NCBI RefSeq assembly: GCF_024281235.1
Contig: NZ_JAHWXY010000001.1
Coordinates: 806,001 to 870,000, forward strand
DNA length: 64,000 nucleotides
Origin: Shinella daejeonensis
Lineage (GTDB): Bacteria > Pseudomonadota > Alphaproteobacteria > Rhizobiales > Rhizobiaceae
Direction: 5' to 3'
In this document: positions 45,326 through 52,703 of the stretch, piece after piece
Numbering within the stretch: the stretch's first letter is position 1
Layout of the letters: the number at the start of each line of letters is the position of its first letter
Translations under genes and position numbers: made by a program
The notes under the pieces: model-generated
What the model was told of the DNA's origin: nothing
What the model saw: only the letters and a program-made list of their open reading frames with translations
Databases searched by the model: none

Positions 45326-45667
45326 TCAATGGAAGGTCGACTTCGAAAACAGATTGAGAACCAGCACGCCGGCGATGATCAGGCCGAGGCCGAGCATGGC
45401 GGCCAGATCGAGCTTCTGTCCGAAGACGAAGACACCGACGAGGGAGATCAGCACGATGCCGAGACCGCTCCAGATCGCATAGGCGATCCCGACCGGCACA
45501 TAGCGCAGGCTCCAGGACAGGAAAAAGAAGGCGACGCCGTAACAGACGATCATGGTGATCGTCGGCACAAGGCGGGTGAAATGTTGCGCGGCCTGCATGG
45601 CCGAGGTGCCAAGCACCTCGAAAACGATGGCCACGATCAGGATGGCGTAGACGGTCGTCATGTTCAT
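45326..45667 (-). CDS. SMR-family multidrug efflux protein
   Basis: 113 residues with four membrane spans. The conserved membrane Glu is in span 1 (VAIVFEVLGTSAMQAA), with GIAYAIWSGLG in span 3 and GLGLIIAGVLVLNL in span 4. SMR proteins are proton-coupled dimers exporting cationic compounds or guanidinium. The gene is 61 nt behind a TetR-family gene, its likely repressor. The 147-bp gap to thuA shows no other gene. Confidence 0.9.
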   Translation of the reverse strand: MNMTTVYAILIVAIVFEVLGTSAMQAAQHFTRLVPTITMIVCYGVAFFFLSWSLRYVPVGIAYAIWSGLGIVLISLVGVFVFGQKLDLAAMLGLGLIIAGVLVLNLFSKSTFH

Positions 45668-45728
45668 TGGAAGGTCTCCGGCTCGCCGCGCGGCGATATC
45701 TGCACCCCGAGCAAGGATCGAGGCGGGG

Positions 45729-46289
45729 TCACGAATGGGTCAGGGCGATAAGCTTTTCTCGCAGCACCTGTCGCTGCATGGGCTCCAGAACCGGCGCTCC
45801 CAGCAGATCGGCAAGCCACAGGCCGTCGATCGCGCAGCGCGCCAGCACGGCGTCCGGCGAGGAATCCGTTCCGACATGCCGCGTCAACCGGTCCTCCGTC
45901 CAGCGGCGCATCCGCTCGCGCAGATGCGGCTCCGAAAGCAGGGCGGTCGTCAGGACCATCCAGCCGTCCCGTTCCTGTTCATCCTGAGCGTCGAAACAGG
46001 CGGAAAGATAGGCCCGGGTGAAGCGCCCGTGCGGCTCAGGATCAGCCGTCATCCTCTCCGCCAGCGCCCGGTCGAATTTCGCCGTCAGATCGTCGAACAG
46101 CCCGTCCATCAGCGACAGCTTGTTGGGAAAATGGTGCAGCAGCCCGCCCTTGCTGACGCCCGCCGCCTGCGACACCGCATCGAGGGTGACGCTGCCCGGC
46201 CCCTTTTCCAGCGACAGTTTCGCCGCAACCTCCAGCAATTGCTGGCGGACGGCCTCCGGCTGCTTCTTGCGATGATAAGCCTTGCTCAT
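45729..46289 (-). CDS. TetR-family regulator
   Basis: 186 residues with a TetR helix-turn-helix: RQQLLEVAAKLSLEKG, VTLDAVSQAAGVSKGGLLHHFPNK (by parts). The C-terminal ligand domain is of the TetR_C type seen in QacR/AcrR-like repressors. It is cotranscribed with the SMR efflux gene, and a palindromic operator lies 10 bp upstream of its start. Confidence 0.9.
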   Translation of the reverse strand: MSKAYHRKKQPEAVRQQLLEVAAKLSLEKGPGSVTLDAVSQAAGVSKGGLLHHFPNKLSLMDGLFDDLTAKFDRALAERMTADPEPHGRFTRAYLSACFDAQDEQERDGWMVLTTALLSEPHLRERMRRWTEDRLTRHVGTDSSPDAVLARCAIDGLWLADLLGAPVLEPMQRQVLREKLIALTHS

Positions 46290-46299
46290 GACAAAACAT

Positions 46300-46313
46300 A
46301 CCGTCTGGACGGT
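46300..46313. promoter_or_regulatory. Palindromic operator upstream of tetR-SMR
   Basis: ACCGTC-TG-GACGGT is a 14-bp palindrome centred 17 bp upstream of the TetR-family ATG. Its position fits an autoregulatory operator. Confidence 0.65.
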
Positions 46314-46409
46314 TTCTCGTCAACGAATATGCGGGCGCTTCGCCGCAGCCGGCGGCCATTGCCTGTCGCCCCGGCGAACGGTAAGACCGGCCGGACAAGG
46401 AGAGAGATC

Positions 46410-46541
46410 ATGGCGGAGCGGCCAGCGGGCGGAGATGACGAAAGCGGCGCGACGATGCTCCATGAGGCGATCGCCGACCACGAACCGGTGACGCCGGCGA
46501 CACGGCTTGCCCGTCACATGCAGAACACCCAATCCGATTGA
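46410..46541 (+). CDS. 43-residue hypothetical protein
   Basis: A short frame from ATG 46410 with an excellent ribosome-binding site (AAGGAGAGAGATC). The product is acidic and hydrophilic (ATMLHEAIADHEPVTPATRL) with no recognised domain. It ends 20 nt before the DUF423 gene on the same strand, suggesting one operon. Confidence 0.55.
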   Translation: MAERPAGGDDESGATMLHEAIADHEPVTPATRLARHMQNTQSD

Positions 46542-46561
46542 CCCTTTTCAAGGACAGGATC

Positions 46562-46927
46562 ATGACCTTCACGACCCGCTCGCTGACGCTTCTCATCGCC
46601 GGCCTCATGGGCTTCACCGGCGTCGTCACCGCAGCCGCCGCCTCCCATGGCGCCGACCCGCGCCTCATGGCCGGCGCCTCCGCCATGTGCCTTGCCCACG
46701 CTCCGGCGCTGATCGCCCTTCATGCCGTCTGGCAGACGATGCGCAGCGCCGCCCTCGCCGCGTTGCTGCTGGCGATCGGCACGGCGCTGTTTGCAGGCGA
46801 CCTCGTCTTCCGCCATTGGAACGGCCACGGGCTCTTTCCGATGTCGGCCCCGACCGGCGGCATGATCATGATGGCGGGCTGGCTGGCGGTGGCGGCCGGA
46901 GCGTTTCTGCCGCGCCGGCCGGAGTGA
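46562..46927 (+). CDS. DUF423 family membrane protein
   Basis: The ATG at 46562 follows AGGACAGG and gives 121 residues with four hydrophobic segments. The N-terminal GLMGFTGVVTAAAASHG and C-terminal APTGGMIMMAGWLAVAAGAF match the DUF423/YwdK family. Function unknown. It ends exactly where the convergent 91-residue gene ends. Confidence 0.8.
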   Translation: MTFTTRSLTLLIAGLMGFTGVVTAAAASHGADPRLMAGASAMCLAHAPALIALHAVWQTMRSAALAALLLAIGTALFAGDLVFRHWNGHGLFPMSAPTGGMIMMAGWLAVAAGAFLPRRPE

Positions 46928-47203
46928 TCAGGCGCTTTCCCGCCCGCAGCGTCTGCGCCCGGAAGGCGGGAAGGCCACGATGTTGTCGCTGCGCCCGCCG
47001 TCCGGCGCGCCACTCCCGGAAACCGGCGGGCGAGGAACGCGCGCCGGGAAAGCCACGACCGCAGCCGCAGGCCCGCCTGTGGTTTCCGCATGCGCCCTCT
47101 CCGTCAGCAGGGCGAGAAGCTCGGGCACGAGGCCGTCGCCGTTCGGCGCCGCCAGGCCATGCAGGCCAAGCAGCGTGAAATCCGGCATTTCCTTGTCGTT
47201 CAC
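46928..47203 (-). CDS. 91-residue hypothetical protein coupled to the DUF2325 gene
   Basis: GTG at 47201-47203 overlaps the DUF2325 stop (GTGA, 4 nt), so translation is probably coupled. The product starts VNDKEMPDFTLLGLHGLAAP, has GDGLVPELLALLTERAHAE, then a Pro/Gly/Arg-rich tail with two VAFP repeats (VVAFPAR and NIVAFPPS). No domain recognised. It shares the iron-type operator upstream of its partner. Confidence 0.6.
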   Translation of the reverse strand: MNDKEMPDFTLLGLHGLAAPNGDGLVPELLALLTERAHAETTGGPAAAVVAFPARVPRPPVSGSGAPDGGRSDNIVAFPPSGRRRCGRESA

Positions 47204-47805
47204 TGCCTGTCGTTCCCTTCGCTCAGCGTCTGAAGCGCGCGCTCGAAGGAGGATTTGCTGCCGTTGCGCAGCGGCACGAAGGCCTTTTCCCACTTCTTAC
47301 AGCCCGTCTTCACCCGGATACAGGCATCATGACTGATACAGTCGATGGGGCAGAAAACGCAGTCGACCGACGGCAGCACGTTATCGATGCGGGACACCGC
47401 CTCGCGAAGACCGCCGTCATGATGGATGAGATTGGCACCGTAGGAACTGGCGATCTGGCGCAGATGGGCCACCTGGCAATCCCGCCCGCCGACATAGAGA
47501 AAGCTGCGGCCTTCCAGGCTCGCCCTGCTTTCGCTGTCCAGCGTTTCCGGCTCCCGGTCCATCGCCTGCCGCTGACGGCGCTTTTCCCGTATTGCCTTTC
47601 TTTCGGCTTCGCCGGTCCGCCGCTTGACGCGCGTAACCTCGATGCTGCGCGGCGGCGGGGACGCTCCGGCAACGGCCTCCCGCCGGCCTTCGGACTGTCG
47701 CCGCACATCGGCAAGCTGACGTTCGAGATCGGCAATACGCCTGTCACGCTCGGCGATCATCGCCCTGAAAACCGCATCCGTACGGTTGGAGATTGTCGAG
47801 GTCAT
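47200..47805 (-). CDS. DUF2325 family protein
   Basis: The ATG at 47803-47805 gives 201 residues. A charged coiled-coil N-terminal half (AERDRRIADLERQLADV) is followed by the DUF2325 domain: FLYVGGRDCQVAHLR, LIHHDGGLRE and VFCPIDCISHDACIRVKTGC (by parts). Several conserved Cys/His residues (CPIDC, HDAC) suggest metal or Fe-S binding. Function unknown. A perfect TGA-N9-TCA dyad 83 bp upstream indicates iron-dependent control. Confidence 0.85.
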   Translation of the reverse strand: MTSTISNRTDAVFRAMIAERDRRIADLERQLADVRRQSEGRREAVAGASPPPRSIEVTRVKRRTGEAERKAIREKRRQRQAMDREPETLDSESRASLEGRSFLYVGGRDCQVAHLRQIASSYGANLIHHDGGLREAVSRIDNVLPSVDCVFCPIDCISHDACIRVKTGCKKWEKAFVPLRNGSKSSFERALQTLSEGNDRQ

Positions 47806-47887
47806 GCAGATTCCCTTTCCTGCTGCGCGCTGCATCGGCGCCCGGCACCGGCCAACCCTACAAAACATGAGTTTCATAGTAAAGTAT

Positions 47888-47912
47888 AAACATGACTGAA
47901 ATTATCATGTTT
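47888..47912. promoter_or_regulatory. RirA-type iron operator upstream of the DUF2325 gene
   Basis: AAACATGA (47888-47895), a 9-bp spacer and TCATGTTT (47905-47912) form a perfect 8-bp-arm inverted repeat containing TGA-N9-TCA, the iron-responsive operator pattern described for rhizobial RirA. A further half site AAACATGA is at 47863-47870. Confidence 0.7.
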
Positions 47913-47916
47913 AAAC

Positions 47917-47951
47917 GCAAAAAATATCCCGCCGGGCCGGGGCGCGGCGGG
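47917..47951 (-). terminator. Rho-independent terminator of tonB
   Basis: On the minus strand CCCGCCG and CGGCGGG (47945-47951 with 47928-47934) form a hairpin followed by ATATTTTTTGCG. It lies 9 nt past the tonB stop. Confidence 0.82.
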
Positions 47952-47959
47952 AAACCGGT

Positions 47960-48853
47960 TCAGTTAAAGACGATGGGAACGTTGAAGGGCCAGTTGGAGC
48001 GGCCAGCCGCATCGGGAATACGCGCGAAAGGCGCCGCGCGACGGACCGAATCGACGGCCGCCTGATCAAGCGCCGGCTGGCCGGAACTGCGCGCGATGCG
48101 GATGGCGTTCGCCTCCCCGCCGGCGCCGACGACAAAGCTGACGACGACGCTGCCGCGGCCGCCGCCCGGAACACGCCGCTTGGCGCGGTTGATCTTGTTG
48201 CGCACCTTGCCGGGATAGTTGCTGACGGCAGCGTTGCCGGCCCGTGAGGACGTGCCCTTGTTCTGGCCGCCAAGCGAGGCCGTCTTCGCGTTTGCCGATC
48301 CATCCACCTGCCCGCGCGACGCCGTCTGCTTCGCCTTGCCTTCCTCGCCGGCCTTGCGCACCGGCTTGCGCTTCGGCTTCTTCTCCTCGACCTTCTTGAC
48401 CGGCTTTTCCTTGCGGATCTCCGGAACCGGCTGGATGCTTTCCTCGGGAACGATCTCCGGCTTGATTTCCGGAATGGGAATGGCGGCGATCTCGATTTCC
48501 GCAGACGGCACCGTCAGGATCTCCTCCGGTTCGGCGATGACGGGCTCCGCCTCCACGGGCCGCATATCCTCGACGATCTCCGGCTCGATTTCCTGCGGCT
48601 GTATCTCCGTCACCTCCGGCTCGACCATGTCGGGCGCTATCGCCTCGGGTGTGATCGTTTCCTGCGGATTGCCCGATTCCACCATCTCGAAGGCGCTGCT
48701 GCCAAGCATCGCCACTTCCGAGACGACTCCGCCGGCGATCAGCGCCTCCTCGCTTTCCTGCGACGGAGACATCGTGAGAATTGCGGCGGCACCCGCATGC
48801 CCCAGCAGTGACAGGACGACCGCGCTACCCCACAACCACCTGCTTCCAGCCAT
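47960..48853 (-). CDS. tonB: Energy transducer TonB
   Basis: An ATG at 48853 gives 297 residues (a GTG three codons earlier is possible). One N-terminal membrane anchor (WLWGSAVVLSLLGHAGAAAIL by parts) precedes a long Pro/Glu/Ile-rich periplasmic spacer with alternating acidic and Lys-rich stretches. The C-terminal TonB domain has VVVSFVVGAGGEANAIRI, SSGQPALDQAAVDSVRRAAPF (by parts) and FNVPIVF. It couples the proton motive force to outer-membrane receptors for heme and siderophores. It lies 60 nt after a small exported-protein gene and back to back with hmuSTUV, as in R. leguminosarum. Confidence 0.92.
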   Translation of the reverse strand: MAGSRWLWGSAVVLSLLGHAGAAAILTMSPSQESEEALIAGGVVSEVAMLGSSAFEMVESGNPQETITPEAIAPDMVEPEVTEIQPQEIEPEIVEDMRPVEAEPVIAEPEEILTVPSAEIEIAAIPIPEIKPEIVPEESIQPVPEIRKEKPVKKVEEKKPKRKPVRKAGEEGKAKQTASRGQVDGSANAKTASLGGQNKGTSSRAGNAAVSNYPGKVRNKINRAKRRVPGGGRGSVVVSFVVGAGGEANAIRIARSSGQPALDQAAVDSVRRAAPFARIPDAAGRSNWPFNVPIVFN

Positions 48854-48913
48854 GTTTTTCACCCGTCTTTATCAATCCGCACCGTAGGCGGCCTCATGCC
48901 GCCCCGGCTCCGT

Positions 48914-49345
48914 TCAGCCTTCGAGCCCGGCCTCGGTCTTCGAACGCGTCACGATCCCGTCCATGCAGCGGCCCTCGGCAACGCCCTCGCCCTGGCAGAC
49001 CGGCGCATCGTTGATCAGCAACGACTTCACACCCTCGCAGCTGATGCCCGGAACGTCGAACTGGCGCACCTTGGACTTGCCCGCAGGCAGGTCGCGAAAA
49101 TCGAGAAGCGCCAGCCGCTCCACCGTTCCCTGCGCGTTGAAGATGACGAATTCGAACGAAACTTTCGAAAGGTCCTGCTCCAGTCCGCTGGCCGCGACGA
49201 AGGTGAACTTGCAGCCCTTGTCCGTCGAGGCCAGTCCGTTAAGCTCGATCTCCAGCCCCTTGGCCGGCGCGGGGTCTTGCGCCATGGCCACGCCGGTTGC
49301 CCCGGTCGCCAGGACCATGGAGAGGAAAAGGGTTCGCGCGATCAT
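48914..49345 (-). CDS. Small exported protein of the tonB-hmu locus, unknown function
   Basis: The ATG at 49343-49345 gives 143 residues with a signal peptide (ARTLFLSMVLATGATGVAMA, cut at AMA|QDP). The mature region includes CKFTFVAASGLEQDLS, a beta-strand-rich EFVIFNAQGTVERL segment and three Cys (CKF, SCEG, VCQG) that could form disulfides. No domain recognised. It precedes tonB and shares the divergent promoter with hmuS, so a role in iron or heme uptake is inferred. Confidence 0.7.
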   Translation of the reverse strand: MIARTLFLSMVLATGATGVAMAQDPAPAKGLEIELNGLASTDKGCKFTFVAASGLEQDLSKVSFEFVIFNAQGTVERLALLDFRDLPAGKSKVRQFDVPGISCEGVKSLLINDAPVCQGEGVAEGRCMDGIVTRSKTEAGLEG

Positions 49346-49445
49346 CAGCCTGCCTGTCCTTGAAACTTCCTCACCGCCGAGCCATCGCTGGCGGCGGACA
49401 ATTAACATGAGTTTTATACGCCGGTATTGCCTGCATAGGCAAATA

Positions 49446-49460
49446 TGAGTAAGAAAGTCA
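49446..49460. promoter_or_regulatory. TGA-N9-TCA iron operator between hmuS and the tonB operon
   Basis: TGA at 49446-49448 and TCA at 49458-49460 flank exactly 9 bp, in the 221-bp gap between the divergent hmuS and tonB-operon genes. This fits a RirA-type operator controlling both. A half-site TTAACATGA is at 49403-49411. Only the six core bases are conserved, so chance is possible. Confidence 0.55.
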
Positions 49461-49566
49461 AGATACAAGTGGCGAAAATTCCTGCAACTGCCTGTTTTTC
49501 CTCGGGCTTTGCGCAGGAATGCCGTCGACAGCACGGAAACAGCTTTCCACAACCAAGGCCAGACTC

Positions 49567-50613
49567 ATGACTGAAACGACTTGTCCCTCTCCTTCCGAAA
49601 TCCGCGCCTTCCGCGCCGAGAACCCCAAGATGCGCGAGCGTGACATCGCCGCCCAGCTCGGCATTTCCGAAGCCGCACTCGTTGCGGCGGAAGTCGGGCT
49701 GACGGCCGTTCGCATCGATGGTAGCGCCAACCGTTTTCTGGAGCGCGCCGCCGAACTCGGCGAGGTCATGACGCTGACCCGCAACGAAAGCGCCGTCCAC
49801 GAGAAGATCGGCCCCTTCGAGAAGGTGACGACCGGCAAGCACGCTTCGATCGTGCTCGGCGAACAGATCGACCTGCGCATTTTCCCCGGCACCTGGGCGC
49901 ATGGCTTCGCCGTGACCAAGACCGACGGAGAGACGATCCGCCGCAGCCTCCAGTTCTTCGACAAGACCGGCAACGCCGTGCATAAGGTGCACCTGCGCCC
50001 GGCTTCCGATCTTTCCGCCTATGAAGCGATCGTCGCCGATTTCCGCCTGGAGGACCAGTCGCAGGAATTCGTCGCCGCCCCCGCCGGAAAGAGCGCCGAA
50101 ACAGGCCCGGTCGATGTTGCGGCCCTGCGTGAAAGCTGGAGCAACATGACCGATACGCACCAGTTCTTCGGCATGCTGAAGAAGCTGAAGATCGCCCGTC
50201 AGGACGCCGTTCGCAGCGTCGGCGAGGATTTCGCCTATCAGGTCCGCCAGGATGCCGCCGACGCAATCATGCGCACCGCCGCCGAACGCAAGACCGACAT
50301 CATGTGCTTCGTCGGCAACAACGGTACGGTCCAGATCCATACCGGCCCGGTGGAGAAGATCCAGCAGATGGGTCCCTGGCTCAACGTGCTGGACCCGACG
50401 TTCCACCTGCATCTGCGCACCGATCACATCCACGAGTGCTGGATCGTGCGCAAGCCGACGAAGGATGGCCACATCACGTCTCTGGAGGCCTATGACGCCG
50501 CCGGCGAAATGATCATCCAGTTCTTCGGCAAGCGCAAGGAAGGCAACGCCGAAAGCGAAGAATGGCGGGCGATCGTCGACAGCCTGCCGCGTCAGGAAAG
50601 CGCCGCCGCCTGA
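49567..50613 (+). CDS. hmuS: Heme-handling protein HmuS (HemS family)
   Basis: The ATG at 49567 gives 348 residues with two HemS-like repeats. Features are IRAFRAENPKMRERDIAAQLG (by parts), ASIVLGEQIDLRIFPGTWAHGF, then HQFFGMLKKLKIARQDA, and IHTGPVEKIQQMGPWLNVLDP. The family binds and degrades or traffics heme in the cytoplasm. It is the first gene of the hmuSTUV operon; the small hmuP gene that precedes hmuS in other rhizobia is not found. Confidence 0.92.
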   Translation: MTETTCPSPSEIRAFRAENPKMRERDIAAQLGISEAALVAAEVGLTAVRIDGSANRFLERAAELGEVMTLTRNESAVHEKIGPFEKVTTGKHASIVLGEQIDLRIFPGTWAHGFAVTKTDGETIRRSLQFFDKTGNAVHKVHLRPASDLSAYEAIVADFRLEDQSQEFVAAPAGKSAETGPVDVAALRESWSNMTDTHQFFGMLKKLKIARQDAVRSVGEDFAYQVRQDAADAIMRTAAERKTDIMCFVGNNGTVQIHTGPVEKIQQMGPWLNVLDPTFHLHLRTDHIHECWIVRKPTKDGHITSLEAYDAAGEMIIQFFGKRKEGNAESEEWRAIVDSLPRQESAAA

Positions 50614-50639
50614 AGACGAAACCGCGAGGGACCATAACC

Positions 50640-51584
50640 ATGCGCACAGCCCATCCCATCCGCCGGGCCCGGCAGGCGGCCCTTGCGGCATTCGCCCTTT
50701 CGGCCACTATCTTGCTATCCCCGGCGGTGCCGGGACTTCACGGTTTCGCTTCGCCGGCCTTCGCCGACGAAGCGGCTGCGATCGATACCTCGCGCCTCGT
50801 CTCTATCGGCGGCGCGGTGACCGAGATCGTCTACGCCTTGCAGGAAGGCGACCGGCTGGTGGCGCGCGATTCCACCAGCCTCTATCCGCCGGAAGCCGAA
50901 AAGCTCCCCGATGTCGGCTATATGCGGGCGCTCTCCCCCGAAGGGGTGATCGCCCTCAATCCCTCGGCGATCCTGGCGGTCGAAGGCAGCGGCCCGCCCG
51001 AGGCGCTCGCCGTCCTGAAGGATGCCGGCGTTCCCTTCGTGACCGTGCCGGAAGGCTATGACCGCGAGACGATCCTCAGGAAGATCACCGTCGTCGGCGA
51101 GGCCCTGGGCGTTCCGGACAAGGCGAAGGCCCTTGTCGACACGGTCTCCGCCGATCTCGACCAGGCCATCGCCCTTGCCGCCGCGCGGCCGGAAAGCGAG
51201 CGCAAGCGGGTCCTCTTCGTCCTGAGTTTCCAGGGCGGGAAGATCCTGGCGGCGGGCAGCCATACGGCGGCCGACGGCATCATCCGTCTCGCCGGTGCCA
51301 TCAACGCCACCGACGACACGTTCCAGGGCTACAAGCCGCTTTCCGACGAGGCCGTCATTAACGCCAGTCCCGATGTCATCCTGATGATGAACCGCGGCGC
51401 GGAGGAGAATATCGACACGGAACTGCTCGCCCATCCGGCCGTCGCGCTGACGCCGGCCGCCGCCAACAAGGCGGTCCTGCGGTTCGACGGCCTGCATCTG
51501 CTCGGCTTCGGCCCGCGGACGGCGTCGGCTGTCCGCGGCCTCAACGAAGCGCTTTACGACAAGAACGACCATGTCCCTCAATGA
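50640..51584 (+). CDS. hmuT: Periplasmic heme-binding protein HmuT
   Basis: The ATG at 50640 gives 314 residues with a long signal peptide ending AFADEA. The class III binding-protein pattern includes RLVSIGGAVTEIVYAL, ARDSTSLYPPEAEKLPDVGYMRALS (by parts) and SPDVILMM. It hands heme to the HmuUV importer. Its 3' end overlaps hmuU by 14 nt. Confidence 0.93.
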   Translation: MRTAHPIRRARQAALAAFALSATILLSPAVPGLHGFASPAFADEAAAIDTSRLVSIGGAVTEIVYALQEGDRLVARDSTSLYPPEAEKLPDVGYMRALSPEGVIALNPSAILAVEGSGPPEALAVLKDAGVPFVTVPEGYDRETILRKITVVGEALGVPDKAKALVDTVSADLDQAIALAAARPESERKRVLFVLSFQGGKILAAGSHTAADGIIRLAGAINATDDTFQGYKPLSDEAVINASPDVILMMNRGAEENIDTELLAHPAVALTPAAANKAVLRFDGLHLLGFGPRTASAVRGLNEALYDKNDHVPQ

Positions 51585-52692
51585 AGCCCTGGGCGACAAG
51601 CCCGTGCACCGTTCCCGCATACCCCGCGCCTCGGCCCGCCGGGCGGATGGCGACCGCACCGCCATCGCGCGGCTGACGCTTGTGCTGTTGCTGGTGTTGT
51701 CCGTGGTTTCCCTGTTGCTGTCCGTCGCCACAGGCGCATCCGACGCCTCCGTTCTCGGCGTCCTCAAGGCGCTACTGACCGGCGCGGAGGACACCGTGCT
51801 CAGCATGCGCGACCGCATCATCGTGTTCGACATCCGCCTGCCCCGCGCACTGCTCGGTTTCCTCATCGGCGCCGCCCTCGCCATGTCGGGCACCGTGATG
51901 CAGGGTCTTTTCCGCAATCCGCTCGCCGATCCCGGGCTGGTGGGCATTTCCTCCGGTTCGGCGCTCGGCGCGGTGCTCGTGATCGTGCTCGGCAGCAGCC
52001 TGCCGGCCGGCATCGTCTTCACGCTCGGCGCCTATACACTCCCGATCGCCGCTTTCGGGGGCGGTCTCGCCACCACGCTCCTGCTCTACCGGATCGCCAC
52101 CCGGGGCGGCCAGACGTCCATCGCCACCATGCTGCTCGCCGGCATCGCCATCGCCGCCCTGGCCGGCGCCGTCACCGGCATCCTCGTCTATATGGCCGAC
52201 GACAAGCAGTTGCGCGACGTCACCTTCTGGGGCCTCGGCTCGCTCGCCGGCATGACCTGGCTCAAGGTATTCACCGCCGGCCCCCTCATTCTGCTGTCGC
52301 TGCTCGTCGTGCCGTTCCTGGCGCGCGGCCTCAATGCCGTGACGCTCGGGGAGGCGGCGGCCTTCCATATGGGCGTCAAGGTCCAGCGCCTGAAATACAT
52401 CGCGGTGGTGACCGTGGCGGCGGCCGTCGGCGCCTCCGTCGCCGTCAGCGGCGGCATCGGGTTCGTCGGCATCGTGGTGCCGCATCTCCTGCGCCTCGTC
52501 ATCGGACCGGATCACCGCTATCTGCTGCCCGCTTCCGCCCTTCTCGGCGGCGTGCTGCTTTTGGCGGCCGACATGCTGGCGCGCACCATCGTCGCCCCCG
52601 CCGAACTGCCGATCGGCATCATCACCGCCCTGGCCGGCGCGCCCTTCTTCCTCTGGGTGCTGCTGCGCGACCGCGCGCGCAGCGGCTGGTGA
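51571..52692 (+). CDS. hmuU: Heme ABC transporter permease HmuU
   Basis: A 373-residue FecCD-family permease with about ten spans: FDIRLPRALLGFLIGAALA, GTVMQGLFRNPLADPGLVGISSG (by parts) and SGGIGFVGIVVPHLLRL. The ATG at 51571 lies inside hmuT, so the genes overlap. It forms the inner-membrane heme channel. Confidence 0.94.
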   Translation: MSLNEALGDKPVHRSRIPRASARRADGDRTAIARLTLVLLLVLSVVSLLLSVATGASDASVLGVLKALLTGAEDTVLSMRDRIIVFDIRLPRALLGFLIGAALAMSGTVMQGLFRNPLADPGLVGISSGSALGAVLVIVLGSSLPAGIVFTLGAYTLPIAAFGGGLATTLLLYRIATRGGQTSIATMLLAGIAIAALAGAVTGILVYMADDKQLRDVTFWGLGSLAGMTWLKVFTAGPLILLSLLVVPFLARGLNAVTLGEAAAFHMGVKVQRLKYIAVVTVAAAVGASVAVSGGIGFVGIVVPHLLRLVIGPDHRYLLPASALLGGVLLLAADMLARTIVAPAELPIGIITALAGAPFFLWVLLRDRARSGW

Positions 52693-52703
52693 GGGAGCCC
52701 GCC

